Part shown: positions 1 to 11,200 of the stretch, piece after piece
Layout: every line of letters begins with the position of its first letter
Numbering within the stretch: the stretch's first letter is position 1
From: Branchiostoma floridae
Lineage: Eukaryota; Chordata; Leptocardii; Amphioxiformes; Branchiostomatidae
Direction of reading: 5' to 3'
Length of the DNA stretch: 64,000 bases
Assembly (NCBI RefSeq): GCF_000003815.2
Contig: NC_049980.1
Location: 12,857,075 to 12,921,074 of the forward strand
Made by a program: the position numbers and the translations under genes
The notes under the pieces: generated by a model
What the model saw: the letters and a program-made list of their open reading frames with translations, nothing else
The model's database searches: none
Told to the model about the DNA's origin: nothing

Positions 1-69
1 TGCAGTGTGACACGGGCTTCAAAGGAAGTGGATGTCCGTGCGATGCGTCCAACATTCTGTCAGTGAAGG
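1..69 (+). CDS. possible EGF-like exon end of an upstream neighbour (partial)
   Basis: Read on the plus strand from base 3, the first 69 bases give CDTGFKGSGCPC followed by DASNILSVK and then a GTACAT donor-like site. The C-x-x-G-F-x-G-x-x-C spacing is typical of the end of an EGF domain. If real, this is the 3' end of an exon whose start lies outside the window, in a plus-strand gene that faces the large minus-strand receptor gene. The evidence is only about 20 residues. The minus strand is also open here behind an AG, so the strand is not certain. Confidence 0.35.
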
Positions 70-1771
70 GTACATGTAAATGGATATGCTCCATCCCTTG
101 TGTGGACTTGTATGATATTGCTTATGTTGAATCTGGAACTATCATAGGCATCTTTTACATGTGTCTGTTATTTAAAGTGCATGATCACCCATCAATGACA
201 CATGGAAGCCGTAAGCAGCTAACATCTCAATGTATTTTATTTCTTCGCAGGAGAACCATAGATAACCATTTCAATGTACATATGAACGGTTCTCATTATG
301 AGAAAATTTATTTGCTTGTATATACACGATCGCTTGAGCCTCGATTTGTCAAATATTATCATATACTATTATATACACTTATCAACATTCTGATACCATA
401 TTGTCGCGTGGGACATTCTGTCACATTCATCAGTACTTAACAATAACACCAATGGGAGGAGGGAATTGCGTTTTCTGGACAAAACAAACCCTAAAACATT
501 TCTTCAAAGTCGAGGCTAAGTTAGGTGGACTCCTCAAATTTAATTTGATGGCAAGTTTTGCTGAATCCCAACAGAACGTGACAAAGCTAGCTTCAAAGAA
601 CAATTGATCAAATAGACTGAAGTACTGAACTACAGTCAGGGTATGAACTTCTGACGGTAGGTGTATTAGACAACCAAGTCTATATATATATCCTTACCTT
701 TAACATTGACAACAATGATGTTATTTCCACAATGTTAACGGATACCGGAGATGATGACTCTGCTGTTGCATAGGGCATTGGGGTCAAGTTTATGACCTTA
801 ATTCGTAAATCATTAGAAAAAAAGATGGCGCCTCTTGACTGACTGATGCCCCGGCCAGTTACAATACCCTGACAACATCGAACATTACTGTACAAATAAC
901 GGATGCCTTGCTTCATCACGGTTGTAAGTATGGTGATGGTTCCAACTGCGCATGCATGAGGAGGTCATAGGTGAAGGCCCCTAATTTGTGAAGTTTTTGT
1001 TTTTGGTTGAAACTGTTTATCTATGATAAGCTCAGACCGCTTTTCATTGAGGTCATGAGAGAAGAGGTAAGGGTCATACAAAATGTAACAAAGATACAGG
1101 TTACAGCATCTGAATTCCTGATCCTAGTAAATCTGTACACATATTCTTGTCAAGAGAATTTATACATGTTCAGGTGTTCTGTTTATATCCCAGAGGCCCT
1201 CAACACACTGTTAACAATGCATCACACTGCGCATGGGCAGTGGAATCATGAATCCGACGAAATGCCTACACAGCTCCGTAAAATAGCGGACACGTACATA
1301 CAAAACGGTGTCTTTTCAGACCATAAATCTAATGAAATATACAAAATTACATCATGGGATTTAATTACCTAAAATACCATGATCTTCGACAAACATTATC
1401 ACATTGCAAGATTCTCCACATCTTAATGCATCAATCTATTTCTATGTATGCAAGAGTTATTTAAATGCTCTTTGGCGTTTAAAATCGTCCAGATCCATTC
1501 ATGCAATGCAAATCTTAACGGTACGTCATACATGAGGAGACTGCGTGACCATCTTTGATATTGCATTGATGTTAGAAATCCAACTCGATGGAAACAAGTT
1601 ATTGCCATTTGATAATTGATTGCCATATTCACACATTGTTTCCATCGCCTTCCTTTCAGTCTACCTTTGTGCACCCACTTCTTATATATCAGTCTAGTTT
1701 TTGAAGGTCTAACATTCATATGGCTTGTGCTTTAAAGTCATAATCCCCCCATATATCAGAGGTTAATACAG
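70..1771. other. 3' flank / probable 3' UTR of the receptor gene
   Basis: No convincing coding sequence. The receptor stop codon is at 1772, so the part nearest to it is probably the receptor 3' UTR on the minus strand. A possible ATTAAA polyadenylation signal lies at 1365-1360 on the minus strand, about 400 bases after the stop. An exon-like minus stretch at 698-796 was considered and rejected. Confidence 0.4.
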
Positions 1772-2241
1772 TCAAAAGTTGTTCTGCTTCAGATATGTTA
1801 CTTTCTGCGACCTTTTAGTCTCGTTGTAGTACAAGTTCACGTCGCGGGAGGGCGCCCCTTCTAACTGAGACGACTTTCCGCCCTCTCGCCACTTCCTCCC
1901 CGTCTGGAAAGTTGAGGTGGACTGGTCCTTTTCCCTGTTATCGGTTTCCCCCTCGTCATCCCATCCGAATGCCCTGTTCTTGCGGGTCAGGGTGGTCATG
2001 GTCGGCTGTACACAGTTTCCCGCCATCTCGTTTTTCTTGTCGTTACTCCTGTTAGGATCTCCCATAGAAGGCGGGTAACAGATAGCCGCCAGCGCGGCGG
2101 ACAGAAGGATGAACCCCACACACCCGGCGGCGATGTAGAGGAACAACAGAACTCCCGGGCCCTTGTTGTTGAGTAGATAGGTCGGGATGGTGTTCTCGGA
2201 GTTCCGTGGTCTCTCGGTGGCTGGGAGGTTACTTCTATCAC
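1772..2241 (-). CDS. receptor exon 18: membrane helix, cytoplasmic tail, stop
   Basis: Acceptor GTCATTTTAG. After a short juxtamembrane stretch, GVLLFLYIAAGCVGFILLSA and ALAAICY form a single membrane helix, followed by about 100 hydrophilic residues ending KQNNF and TGA. The tail has an acidic run (GWDDEGETDNREKD), and VNLYYNE contains a Y-x-N tyrosine motif. There is no NPxY endocytosis signal and no PPPSP motif, so it differs from LDLR/LRP1 and LRP5/6 tails. Confidence 0.9.
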
Positions 2242-5200
2242 CTAAAATGACACAGATACAAATTCGTTTCGGCTGTATGTATACACAACTGTACATCATC
2301 GAATACAGAGGGCATATTTTTCAAAACGATTGCAAGATATTGCCTCCAAAGTGTAATTTCTGTTGACCAGCAAATAGAGTAGCAGGAAGTGAGTGGGGGA
2401 GTTGGTATCACGGCAATGGTCAGACTTGCGGAAGTGACAGGAAGTTCAGAGTTGGTAGGAATTGTCGGTTATCCGACATGACAGAATGATTACAAAGACA
2501 GAACGATTTCCTGTTAGCAAGATAACTAGAAGACACTCTTACTAGTATTTTACGTAGCGGTCGTATTTTTCATTTGCCTGTGTTTTTGCAGTAACATGTT
2601 TTTCATGTGCTAGTTTGGTAAAGATATGGGTGTGGGGCAGTACCTTTACGTCTACACATATCGTATACACATAAGCCATTATAATGTATGTAACTGAAGT
2701 TGGAACTGACATTGTTTGATGTCGAACGCCCCCACCCCCGCGGTGCCCGTGCCCCAGGGGCAGAGTCGGCAGGACGTCTGGCCGGGGTTCGGCTGGTAGT
2801 TGTTCAGCACACAGTACTGACACAGGTTGGCGGTCTCGTTGTAAAATGTACCGGGCGGACACCTCACTGTTGGCGGGAGAACAGAATAAAGTATTCTTGT
2901 GAGTATGTTACTTATGTTATTTATCTGTCTTAAGATTCTAGTATTGATCGGTACATCTTGTACTGTCATTAGATTGTATCCATTGCATTATATTGTAATC
3001 GGGTGTTAAAGAAGAATGTGCATAATGTTAGCAGCAATCGCTGCCTAGAACTAATTCTCCACGACTATTGAGTTGTTGAAATTCCAATAAAGTCAGAGTC
3101 AATGCGGCATTAACATCCCAACTTGTTTATGCACCATTCTATCTGTTGCTTCTGCTTTAACGGAATTCAGCTAAGGATATTCAACGAAACAATTCAACAG
3201 GGCTACAGTTATAAGCAATTCAGCTAGCTTCCCATGTTATTTCGGCGGACCAAGCCATCTTACCACATCCTTTACTGATCTTCATCCTGCCATAATCACA
3301 CAGCACGTTCACATCAGACACGACCACACCGTCTGCGTCGATCCTATAAACTCTGTTCCCGTTGTCGTAGCTAAAGTTTCCAGTTCTCAATAGCCTCAAT
3401 ATCCTTTCTGTTGTGGAATTTTCCAGTCTTCTCAGTCTAATCGAGTCTTGCCGTGCGTTTATGGTGACGGTCATGTTCACTGCCACGCCGTTTTCTGGTG
3501 GACCGGCTTGCCTGCGCCTCCTGGCGACATATCCCGCACTGCACGAAGCTTTGACTGAGAGACAGCTGGCGTCCCGGGACAGGGGCTTGCACGGCTCGAG
3601 CGGCACGATGTAGTTGAGTAATTTACCGGTGATGTCAAGAGGCAGAACAGAGGAAATGCTCTGACATGGGACCGGGAGGAAGAAGGATATGAGTCGGCGA
3701 AACATCTTTGGTCTTTCGACGTCACCTATTGGCCAAAAGTAAAAATCCAATTACACCATGACCATAAAAAAGAAATTCTCAGCACTAATTAAATGTAATA
3801 GTCAAATTGTCTTTTGATCACCGCCATTAGATACAGAATGCGAAAGAATATTGTCATATTTTCAATAGAGACATCGCGTATTGTAAGTGTTATTTTAGGT
3901 CCACGGCAGTCCAAAATAACTCATCTACGTCTACAAAATCAACAATCTTCCTTGCATTCAAACCTCGAATGTCACCCGTAATTACCTATGCAGAGAGGTA
4001 TAGGGTCCCTCCATTCCCCCATGGGTGTACATGTGAACTTGGCGTCAGGGTAAGGAGAGAATCTCTCCTGACACTCCATGCGGCACCGCTGCTTCCCTGT
4101 CTTGGCGATCTTACAGGTGTAATTACCGTTGGTCGGAGAGAGTACAGGCGGACATTCGACTGCAAAGATACGAAACACGTGTCAAAGACAATCAAATCTA
4201 CTACCGGTTGCTGATGTTGTAAGACAAAGGCTACACTTGGAATCATCATTTTTGAATATGTCCTAGATCCCTAACATTCTGTTTAGTTGCCCCAGTGTAC
4301 GAAAATATTGTTCTCGGTGTGTTTGCTCGTTTGTACATGTTCGTCTGTTTGTTTGCGTTTATCCGGTTATTTCCATATGCTAAACACGCCTCATTACATG
4401 TATAACTTGCCGCAGACTTACAGGAAGTGATAGTCGTGACAGAAAGTGAAGTTCAGCTTTGGAAGAATTATTAACCTAATTTATCAACTTTGTGTAATAA
4501 CAGACAGACATTCCAGGTCACGGGATCAATTAAATACGGATATTGATTTTGATCTTTTTGTTGATGTTTTCAGTACTCTACATTTTCGATATGCTAATCA
4601 TGTTCATAGAAATGTGACAGAAAGCGACCAATGGACACATATGATGTTATTCAAAGCTTCATTTTCATAGCAAATGGACTAAGTAAACAAGACTCTAAGT
4701 ACTTCAAGGAGGCATGGTGTCTTTGAACTCTTGTTTTACCTGTTTTGACGATGATGCTGACGTTGAACCTGCAGGTGTTTTTGGTTCCTTTGGAATCAAC
4801 GACCCAGCACGTGACCGCGGTGCTTCCTCTGTAGAACAGTCCGGGTTTCCTGAACATTTTGGAAGAAAACAGAACATTACGGCCATACTACTGACATTGT
4901 TCGGTGTACGTAAAACAAAGATTGTGTATATACCTCAAACGTATAAGAGACAATAGAAATGTCAACATTACAACTAGGCCAAGACAAAGGTGACAAAAAT
5001 ATATAACCATTCGCAGTTAATGTTACTATTTCTAAAAACCACGAATCAACCAATCACAAAATCAACGTTTTCTTAGCATCTTAATTGTAACATTTTGGTC
5101 TCTGAAATCCACTTCTCTGTGTCGTTTACCGTTTAGTACTCTCGGCTACCACTTCTTGAATACAGAAATAAGAGACTTATTGTCTCTAATACTGTGTTTC

Positions 5201-8200
5201 CTCATTCTCAACGTTATGGTGTCTATCCGAAATAAAATAGAAAGACATCTTATTTCTTTTTCACACTCTTGCATTAGATTTCTACACCCTTGCATTAGGA
5301 GTCTGTAAACCTGCCATCCATAAAATGCCCTTGTTGTGGCCTTCTCTATGAGTTCTCACCTGGAACATTCCGCCATCAGGATGGCCCCATTCCCCACCAG
5401 TCGTGGCTGTTTCCACGTGATCATCACAGGCGCTCTGGGCACCTCCTTCATTACGTCAGGCGGACAGGCCAGCACAGGGCCCGGTGTTCCTGGGTAGGAA
5501 CGAAGAAGATAGCTGTCATTATAGCCCCCTCACATTAGGCGAAATCGATCGTACGACGAGTCTGCGAGCTCTAAATTACGAGGCATGACCCTGACGGGAA
5601 GGGGGGAACTCTGCCATTTCTTCGTCGGCAGCACGGTCATGCCTCCTCGTAATTTAGAGCTCGCAGACTCATCGTCCGATCGATTTTCGCCTAATGTGAG
5701 GGGGTATAAATACATTAAAATCCCAAGTAACTGTAAAACCCCTATCACACATCTCCTAGGCTGGAAGTGAGTCCGGAATCCACGCTATTCTAGCTGCAAT
5801 TTACTCCACTGATCGTATCCGAGATAAATATCAATTTCCCGTAAGTTTGACTTGTCAAAATGTATATCCGACTGACGCAGACCGACTCCCAATCATAGAC
5901 AAGTTTGCTCCCAACCCATACTACTCTCTATTACGGTCTGGGTACTGTGTATTGGAATGGCCGGATATGTGTGACAGGTGCCTATGGTTAACGGTTGGAT
6001 ACATCATACATGTATGATAAAGATAGAATATTGTTTAATGGTCACAAGCCAGAGATACAAGTCAAGGACACCCGAGCAACTAGCTCGTCAAGATGAAATA
6101 ACATAGATACAAACTACACATTGTACTGACCTGTCTTGTCCAGTAATGTGGTTGTTTCCATTGAGTTGGTTGAGATCTCATTGAGACTAGTAGTGACGTC
6201 ATTACTGGGTGTGGAAGTATCTTATAAAACAGAAGTCAAGGATTTAACTGAGTCACCTCAGAATAGGACCGCAAACGTATCAAGTATAAAAGTCACTTGA
6301 AAGTCATTTTTTTAAATCTCTACAAAGCTAGACCAACTCAATCAAATGTAGACATGGAAAATGAAAATATTTGACCACCATACAGCCACTCTTTTATTGG
6401 TTGAAGCCGATTTTCTAGCGTTTTTATACGCTGTATTTGTAATAGTGTTCGTTAGCATTCCACAATTTCAAGGGGTGTTCTGACGAAGGAGAACGACAAT
6501 ATCTTGGCACGACTTGGAAGGAAACTGTGTGGTTGGAACACTTTGTCTCAAAGAAAATTGCTTATGCGTAATTTATTTCCTACCGTCAACACACGTGACT
6601 CTGTCAGCTGCTACCCTCATGCCGACTGGGCATGCACACCTGACTCCTCCCGGTACAGACACACAGGTGTGTGAGCAGGGGGACCGGCCAGTGGCACACA
6701 TACCCGACACTACGGGGACGGAAAGTAAAAAAGGAAAAACATTTTGTATTTTGACTGATCTCTGCACTAAATATAGAATAAAAAATAAATGAATCTCGGA
6801 TTTCAAGTATGATAGATGATAACTCTCTAAATAGTTTTATCAGACCAGTTGATAAATCATTCGATAACAAAGTTCTTTTACCTCGACAAATGCCCCGAGG
6901 AAGTTTACAGACGGTGACATTCTGGTACGTGTAAACCACTTTGTTATCCAATGATAGATGAATACAGTAAATTCATATGTGAAGTGCGACAAAACCTCTA
7001 ACTGTCAAGCTTTTGTTTAGTACAAGTAAAAAATAGATCCGGGACCATCGAGGGATCTGTAATGTAGACAATGTCGTACGGACCAAACCTCTGTGAAACT
7101 GGAGATATTATTGTGTGTCTGTTACAATGATAAATTCACAATACTAAGAAGTTTTTAAAAATTGCAAAATGTTTCATGATCACTGATGATGATCTTTGAG
7201 TACGTGTTATGCCTGGGTTATCCACAATAGACTTGTAACATCACCCTACTTTACTTTAATACTCACCTTTCAGCTCTTTGGGATGATGCGCATGTATCTC
7301 CGTGGGCCTGATGAGGTCCGTGATGACCTTGTCTATCCTGCCCGTCACCAGGTCAGTCATGGCCACGGACTGGGTCTTCCAGTCGGAGTAGAACAGGGCG
7401 GGGCCCACCTTCGCCAGCCCGTAGATGTGGTCCATCTTCTGAGATATGGCCGCCACTTCTCGGCGATTTCCTCCTAGCAAGCACAGATAGATCGTCGCAG
7501 AATACATTATCCATTCCCCACTTTGACCCAGGTTTATCCAGCAGTACTAGTAAGATGAAGATTGACTGTGTAGAAAACTTGTGCTGTGTGTGGTGTAGTA
7601 ATATGTCAGCTTAAATGATGTGGGCTGTGACATCATTCCAACTCATGTGGAAATGAGCAACCTAACGCAACTGTCTCTCCACGTGAGCAGGCTATATGTA
7701 GTAAGGTACCTCCATTGAGCGATGTTAAAAAGACGCGAAGAGCCAATATGCAGCGTTTTAATACCATTTTCATATTGTACACTAACCCCAAATATAACCA
7801 AATTTCTCATTTCTCTAATGTGCTCTGTTGTACTTTTTTTACGGCATCTAAGTGAGGAGCCTTGTTGTCCTTCCACGTACTGACATACAGAAGAAAAAAC
7901 CATAAAGCGAATACGGTGTTCTGCTACTATAGAGGAAAACATGAGAAGATCGAGATCTATATAAGACTGTTCGGGATAGCACCAAACAAACGTTTGTGAG
8001 AAGTACCTTCTTCAGCGATGGACTCTATTTTCCTGAGTGTGCCGTCGGCGAAGTAGAGCCTGCCCTCGTCAGCGTCCACTGCCAGGCCGTTGGGCGACTC
8101 CAGGTCCCTGCCGACCAGGGTGGTCCGGTTTCCGCCAGACAGCGAGGCCCGCTCTATCTTTGGCTCTTTCCCCCAATCCGACCAGAACAGGTAGCTAGAC

Positions 8201-11200
8201 ATTAATCAATTCATGATTTATATTGAATAGGAAGATACAATAAAACACAAAGTTTGTAAACTTTGTCCTTTCCCCACAAAGGATAAAAAAAACAATATCA
8301 GCGTTTAATGCATTAAACATTCCACCTGTTATCTAAATTAAATCAACAAGCACATAAGTCTTCAATAAACGAGATTGTTTTTACCTTCTGATCGGGTCCA
8401 TGGTAATGGCACGTGGTTTATCTACATCTTTGACTGCGACCTTGTGTGCAAATGTGCCCAGATCCAGCATTTCGATGGTCCCTGCGATCCCATCTGACCA
8501 GTATAAGGTCCTTCCATCTACATCGATTGCCATTCCGTCTATGCCCCCTCCGAACAGCTTGACGTAGGATATCTCCTCTCCCGTCAGTCGGCCACGTGAC
8601 ACCATGCCTGTGTTCACGCTGCTCCAGTATACAAACTTCTCTTCCGGGTCATAGGTCAGGGCCACGATGTTCGGCGCACCGTCCAGCTGAATGATGGGAT
8701 AGGCGGTGGTATCACGTGTGTCGAAGGAGAGCATGCGTATTTCGTTGTAGTCGGCCACCAGGAGGAAGTTGTCAGGCTCTGTTCGTAAGGCAAAGAATGG
8801 AGATTGCTGCATTAGTTAGTTATGCCTGGCAGAAAGCTGAACTAACGATCCAGATCATACTTCCAAGTATCCTGCTACACCACTTCGGACGCACATCAAG
8901 ACAAACACACATGTTACTGGTTACAATACCTCCGTTATGTATATTCTGCCTTTTTCCTCTATGCGAATAGCCATTCACAATACTTTTCTAAATGTCCGCA
9001 CAAATCTTCTGCGTTAAGTAAATACCTTTTACCAACACCAACACATCTATCCACATATTGGTTTTAAGAAAACAAGATCAGTACTTACGACAGTAGACTT
9101 CACTTGACGTAAAATGAATGATTGGTGTTGTAAATACCTACGCATCTCTTCCCATCGTCCGTCAGTACCAACCCTCCAACATCCGGGCACTGGCAGCGGT
9201 AGCCTCCACGGGTGGGAACACAGATGTGGCTACAGTCGCTGTTGTCACACGGGTTGCGAGCTGGACAGGGTACAATACATTAGGCTTCATGGATTGTTGG
9301 CATTTGCATAATCTGTGGTCCCATCTGTCCAGGTTACCTACATATCCCCCGCAAATTTGTTGTTCCATTCTTCAGTTGTCCTCTTTCATAAGTGTTAAAC
9401 CTGAGGCCCGATATAATCATGTAATGTATTCCAGGAAGACTAAACAACTGGTGTTGATAGAGCTCACCGTACCCTGGGAAGATAGAGTAGAAGAGGCCCA
9501 AGAGAGGAAACTTCAAAAGTACCAGGAGTTAGTAACCAACTGTAGGGAAAGGGGGTGGGAAACAAGGAACTGCCCAGTGAAAGTCGGCTGCAGGGGTTTC
9601 ATGTGGAGAACCCTCGGATTCCTTGGAGTAGTAGGAAGAAAGAGAAGGGACCTGACGCGAAAGATAGCAGAGACGACCCAAGAGGCGTCCTACTGGGTAT
9701 GGAGACAGAGAGACAGCAACTAACTCCTCGCCAGGCAGTGACTGGCCATCACTGCTGCCCCGCCGGCAAGAGGTGTACTGCGAAAAGGGGCGAAACACTG
9801 AAGACAACCGGTACGTAGCTGAAGACGGCGAGGAGAGCAGGGACAACCATCTGTATGATGTAAGTTTAAGAAAAAACGCTTCTGTGGTTCCAATACTAGC
9901 TGATAGTGGGCAGATTAAACTTCTTCCCTTGCACACGGTGAGATATTAAAACCGGAAGTTCCTTTGTACGTAGCACAACACACGAGACACAGAATCTAAA
10001 CCAAATAGCGGTTCTTTAGGTATTTTATGTTAGCAAGCGGACACACACTTGTAAACGATGCCAAAGAGATAACCTCAGTGAGGTAGAAGTAATATATCTA
10101 TTGTATAATTACATGTGATGAAGACGACATTATGCTACATCAAAACAACAGAAGCCAATGCAGCACCTGTTAGATCGACATATTGTGGTCCTTTGTAGAA
10201 CTGCAGCCCCATAGGATGTGAGATATTCTTGACGACGGAAACTATTTCCCCATTACGCATGTTCCCGCGGAAGATCGCCCGCTCGTCCCAATCGCTGAAG
10301 AACACGTAACCGTCACCCAGTGTGATTCCGAACGGTACCTGGAAGGGAAATGCATCATTGTAATCATACAGAAGACAAAAATTCACGAATAATAAAGTAA
10401 CTTAATAACGTACAGTTCGTATTGGATCGGGTATTTCTAGCCATATAAGGAGTGGTACTGAGCCACATTGCCATTCAAAAACTTGCAATGCCCAGGACAA
10501 AAGATTAAAAATGAGGTTCTCTTTCAGCACCAAGGACAGTCCCCGGGAGGTCCAAAATCGACCCGAAACATTGTCTACCCAAGGTCTTACCATAATTCAA
10601 ATACCATGATTATCCACCTAAACCCTTTTAAGATATACAAACAACAACTATTTGTGAAACAAACAAACAAGCAAACAAACAAACAGACAGCTGCGGTCAC
10701 ACATACACATACAAAACAATTACTCTTTTTTTACCATATTCTCATGACCATTGCAACCATGGCGACACTGTTTTCCTAGGATAGAAAGACTACTTGCAAT
10801 ATTCTCGTTTTTTTTCTTTATCTAATTGTAAGCAATGTATTCACTATCATCATTAAGCAAAAATTATGTTGTGTAGTCTTCTAGGAAGTATTTCATCTTT
10901 ACCACAGTAAACGTGCAGTAGATGTAGTCACGTAGGAGTTCGCTCAAGTATTAATCTCCTAGAATGATGAGAGTGGGCGGAGAAACGACTGCTGCGGGGT
11001 TCTGAACGTGTTGGAATCATGCTCAGGGGAGGCAGACGCCTTGATTACACATCAGTGCGGCACCCAAACACCATCTGTTTTACGGGACATGTCCTTAGCC
11101 TTCACCTTGTACATAGCGAAGGCAAGTAATCTGGGTACAGAGGCACACAAAGTCTCACAAGTGTCTCCAAGATAGAACGACATAAAGCACTATAGCTTTC

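Larger units (their letters stand above)
2242..9137 (-). other. short introns 7-17 of the receptor
   Basis: Introns of about 190 to 640 bases between exons 7 and 18. They hold little besides splice signals. The exception is intron 12 (5490-6130), with the foldback MITE listed separately. Introns 13 (4850-5359), 14 (4160-4739), 9 (7474-8006) and 10 (6710-7266) show no gene, RNA or repeat I can identify. Intron 17 (2242-2710) has a stretch near 2380-2480 with repeated CAGGAAGT-type words, which may be a reverse fragment of a dispersed repeat. Confidence 0.6.

Noticed and set aside
698-796. Exon-like minus stretch with pyrimidine tract, AG, 33 open codons and GTAAGG
   Set aside because: It lies beyond the receptor stop codon, encodes no recognisable motif and has no partner exons; splice-like borders of this quality occur by chance.
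2700-2933. Plus-strand frame with PHPRGARAPGAESAG
   Set aside because: Antisense shadow of the GC-rich GCC2/GCC3 exon.
9118-9390. Plus-strand frame across the EGF 1 exon
   Set aside because: It is the antisense of receptor exon 7; only the part after 9391 has retroelement similarity.
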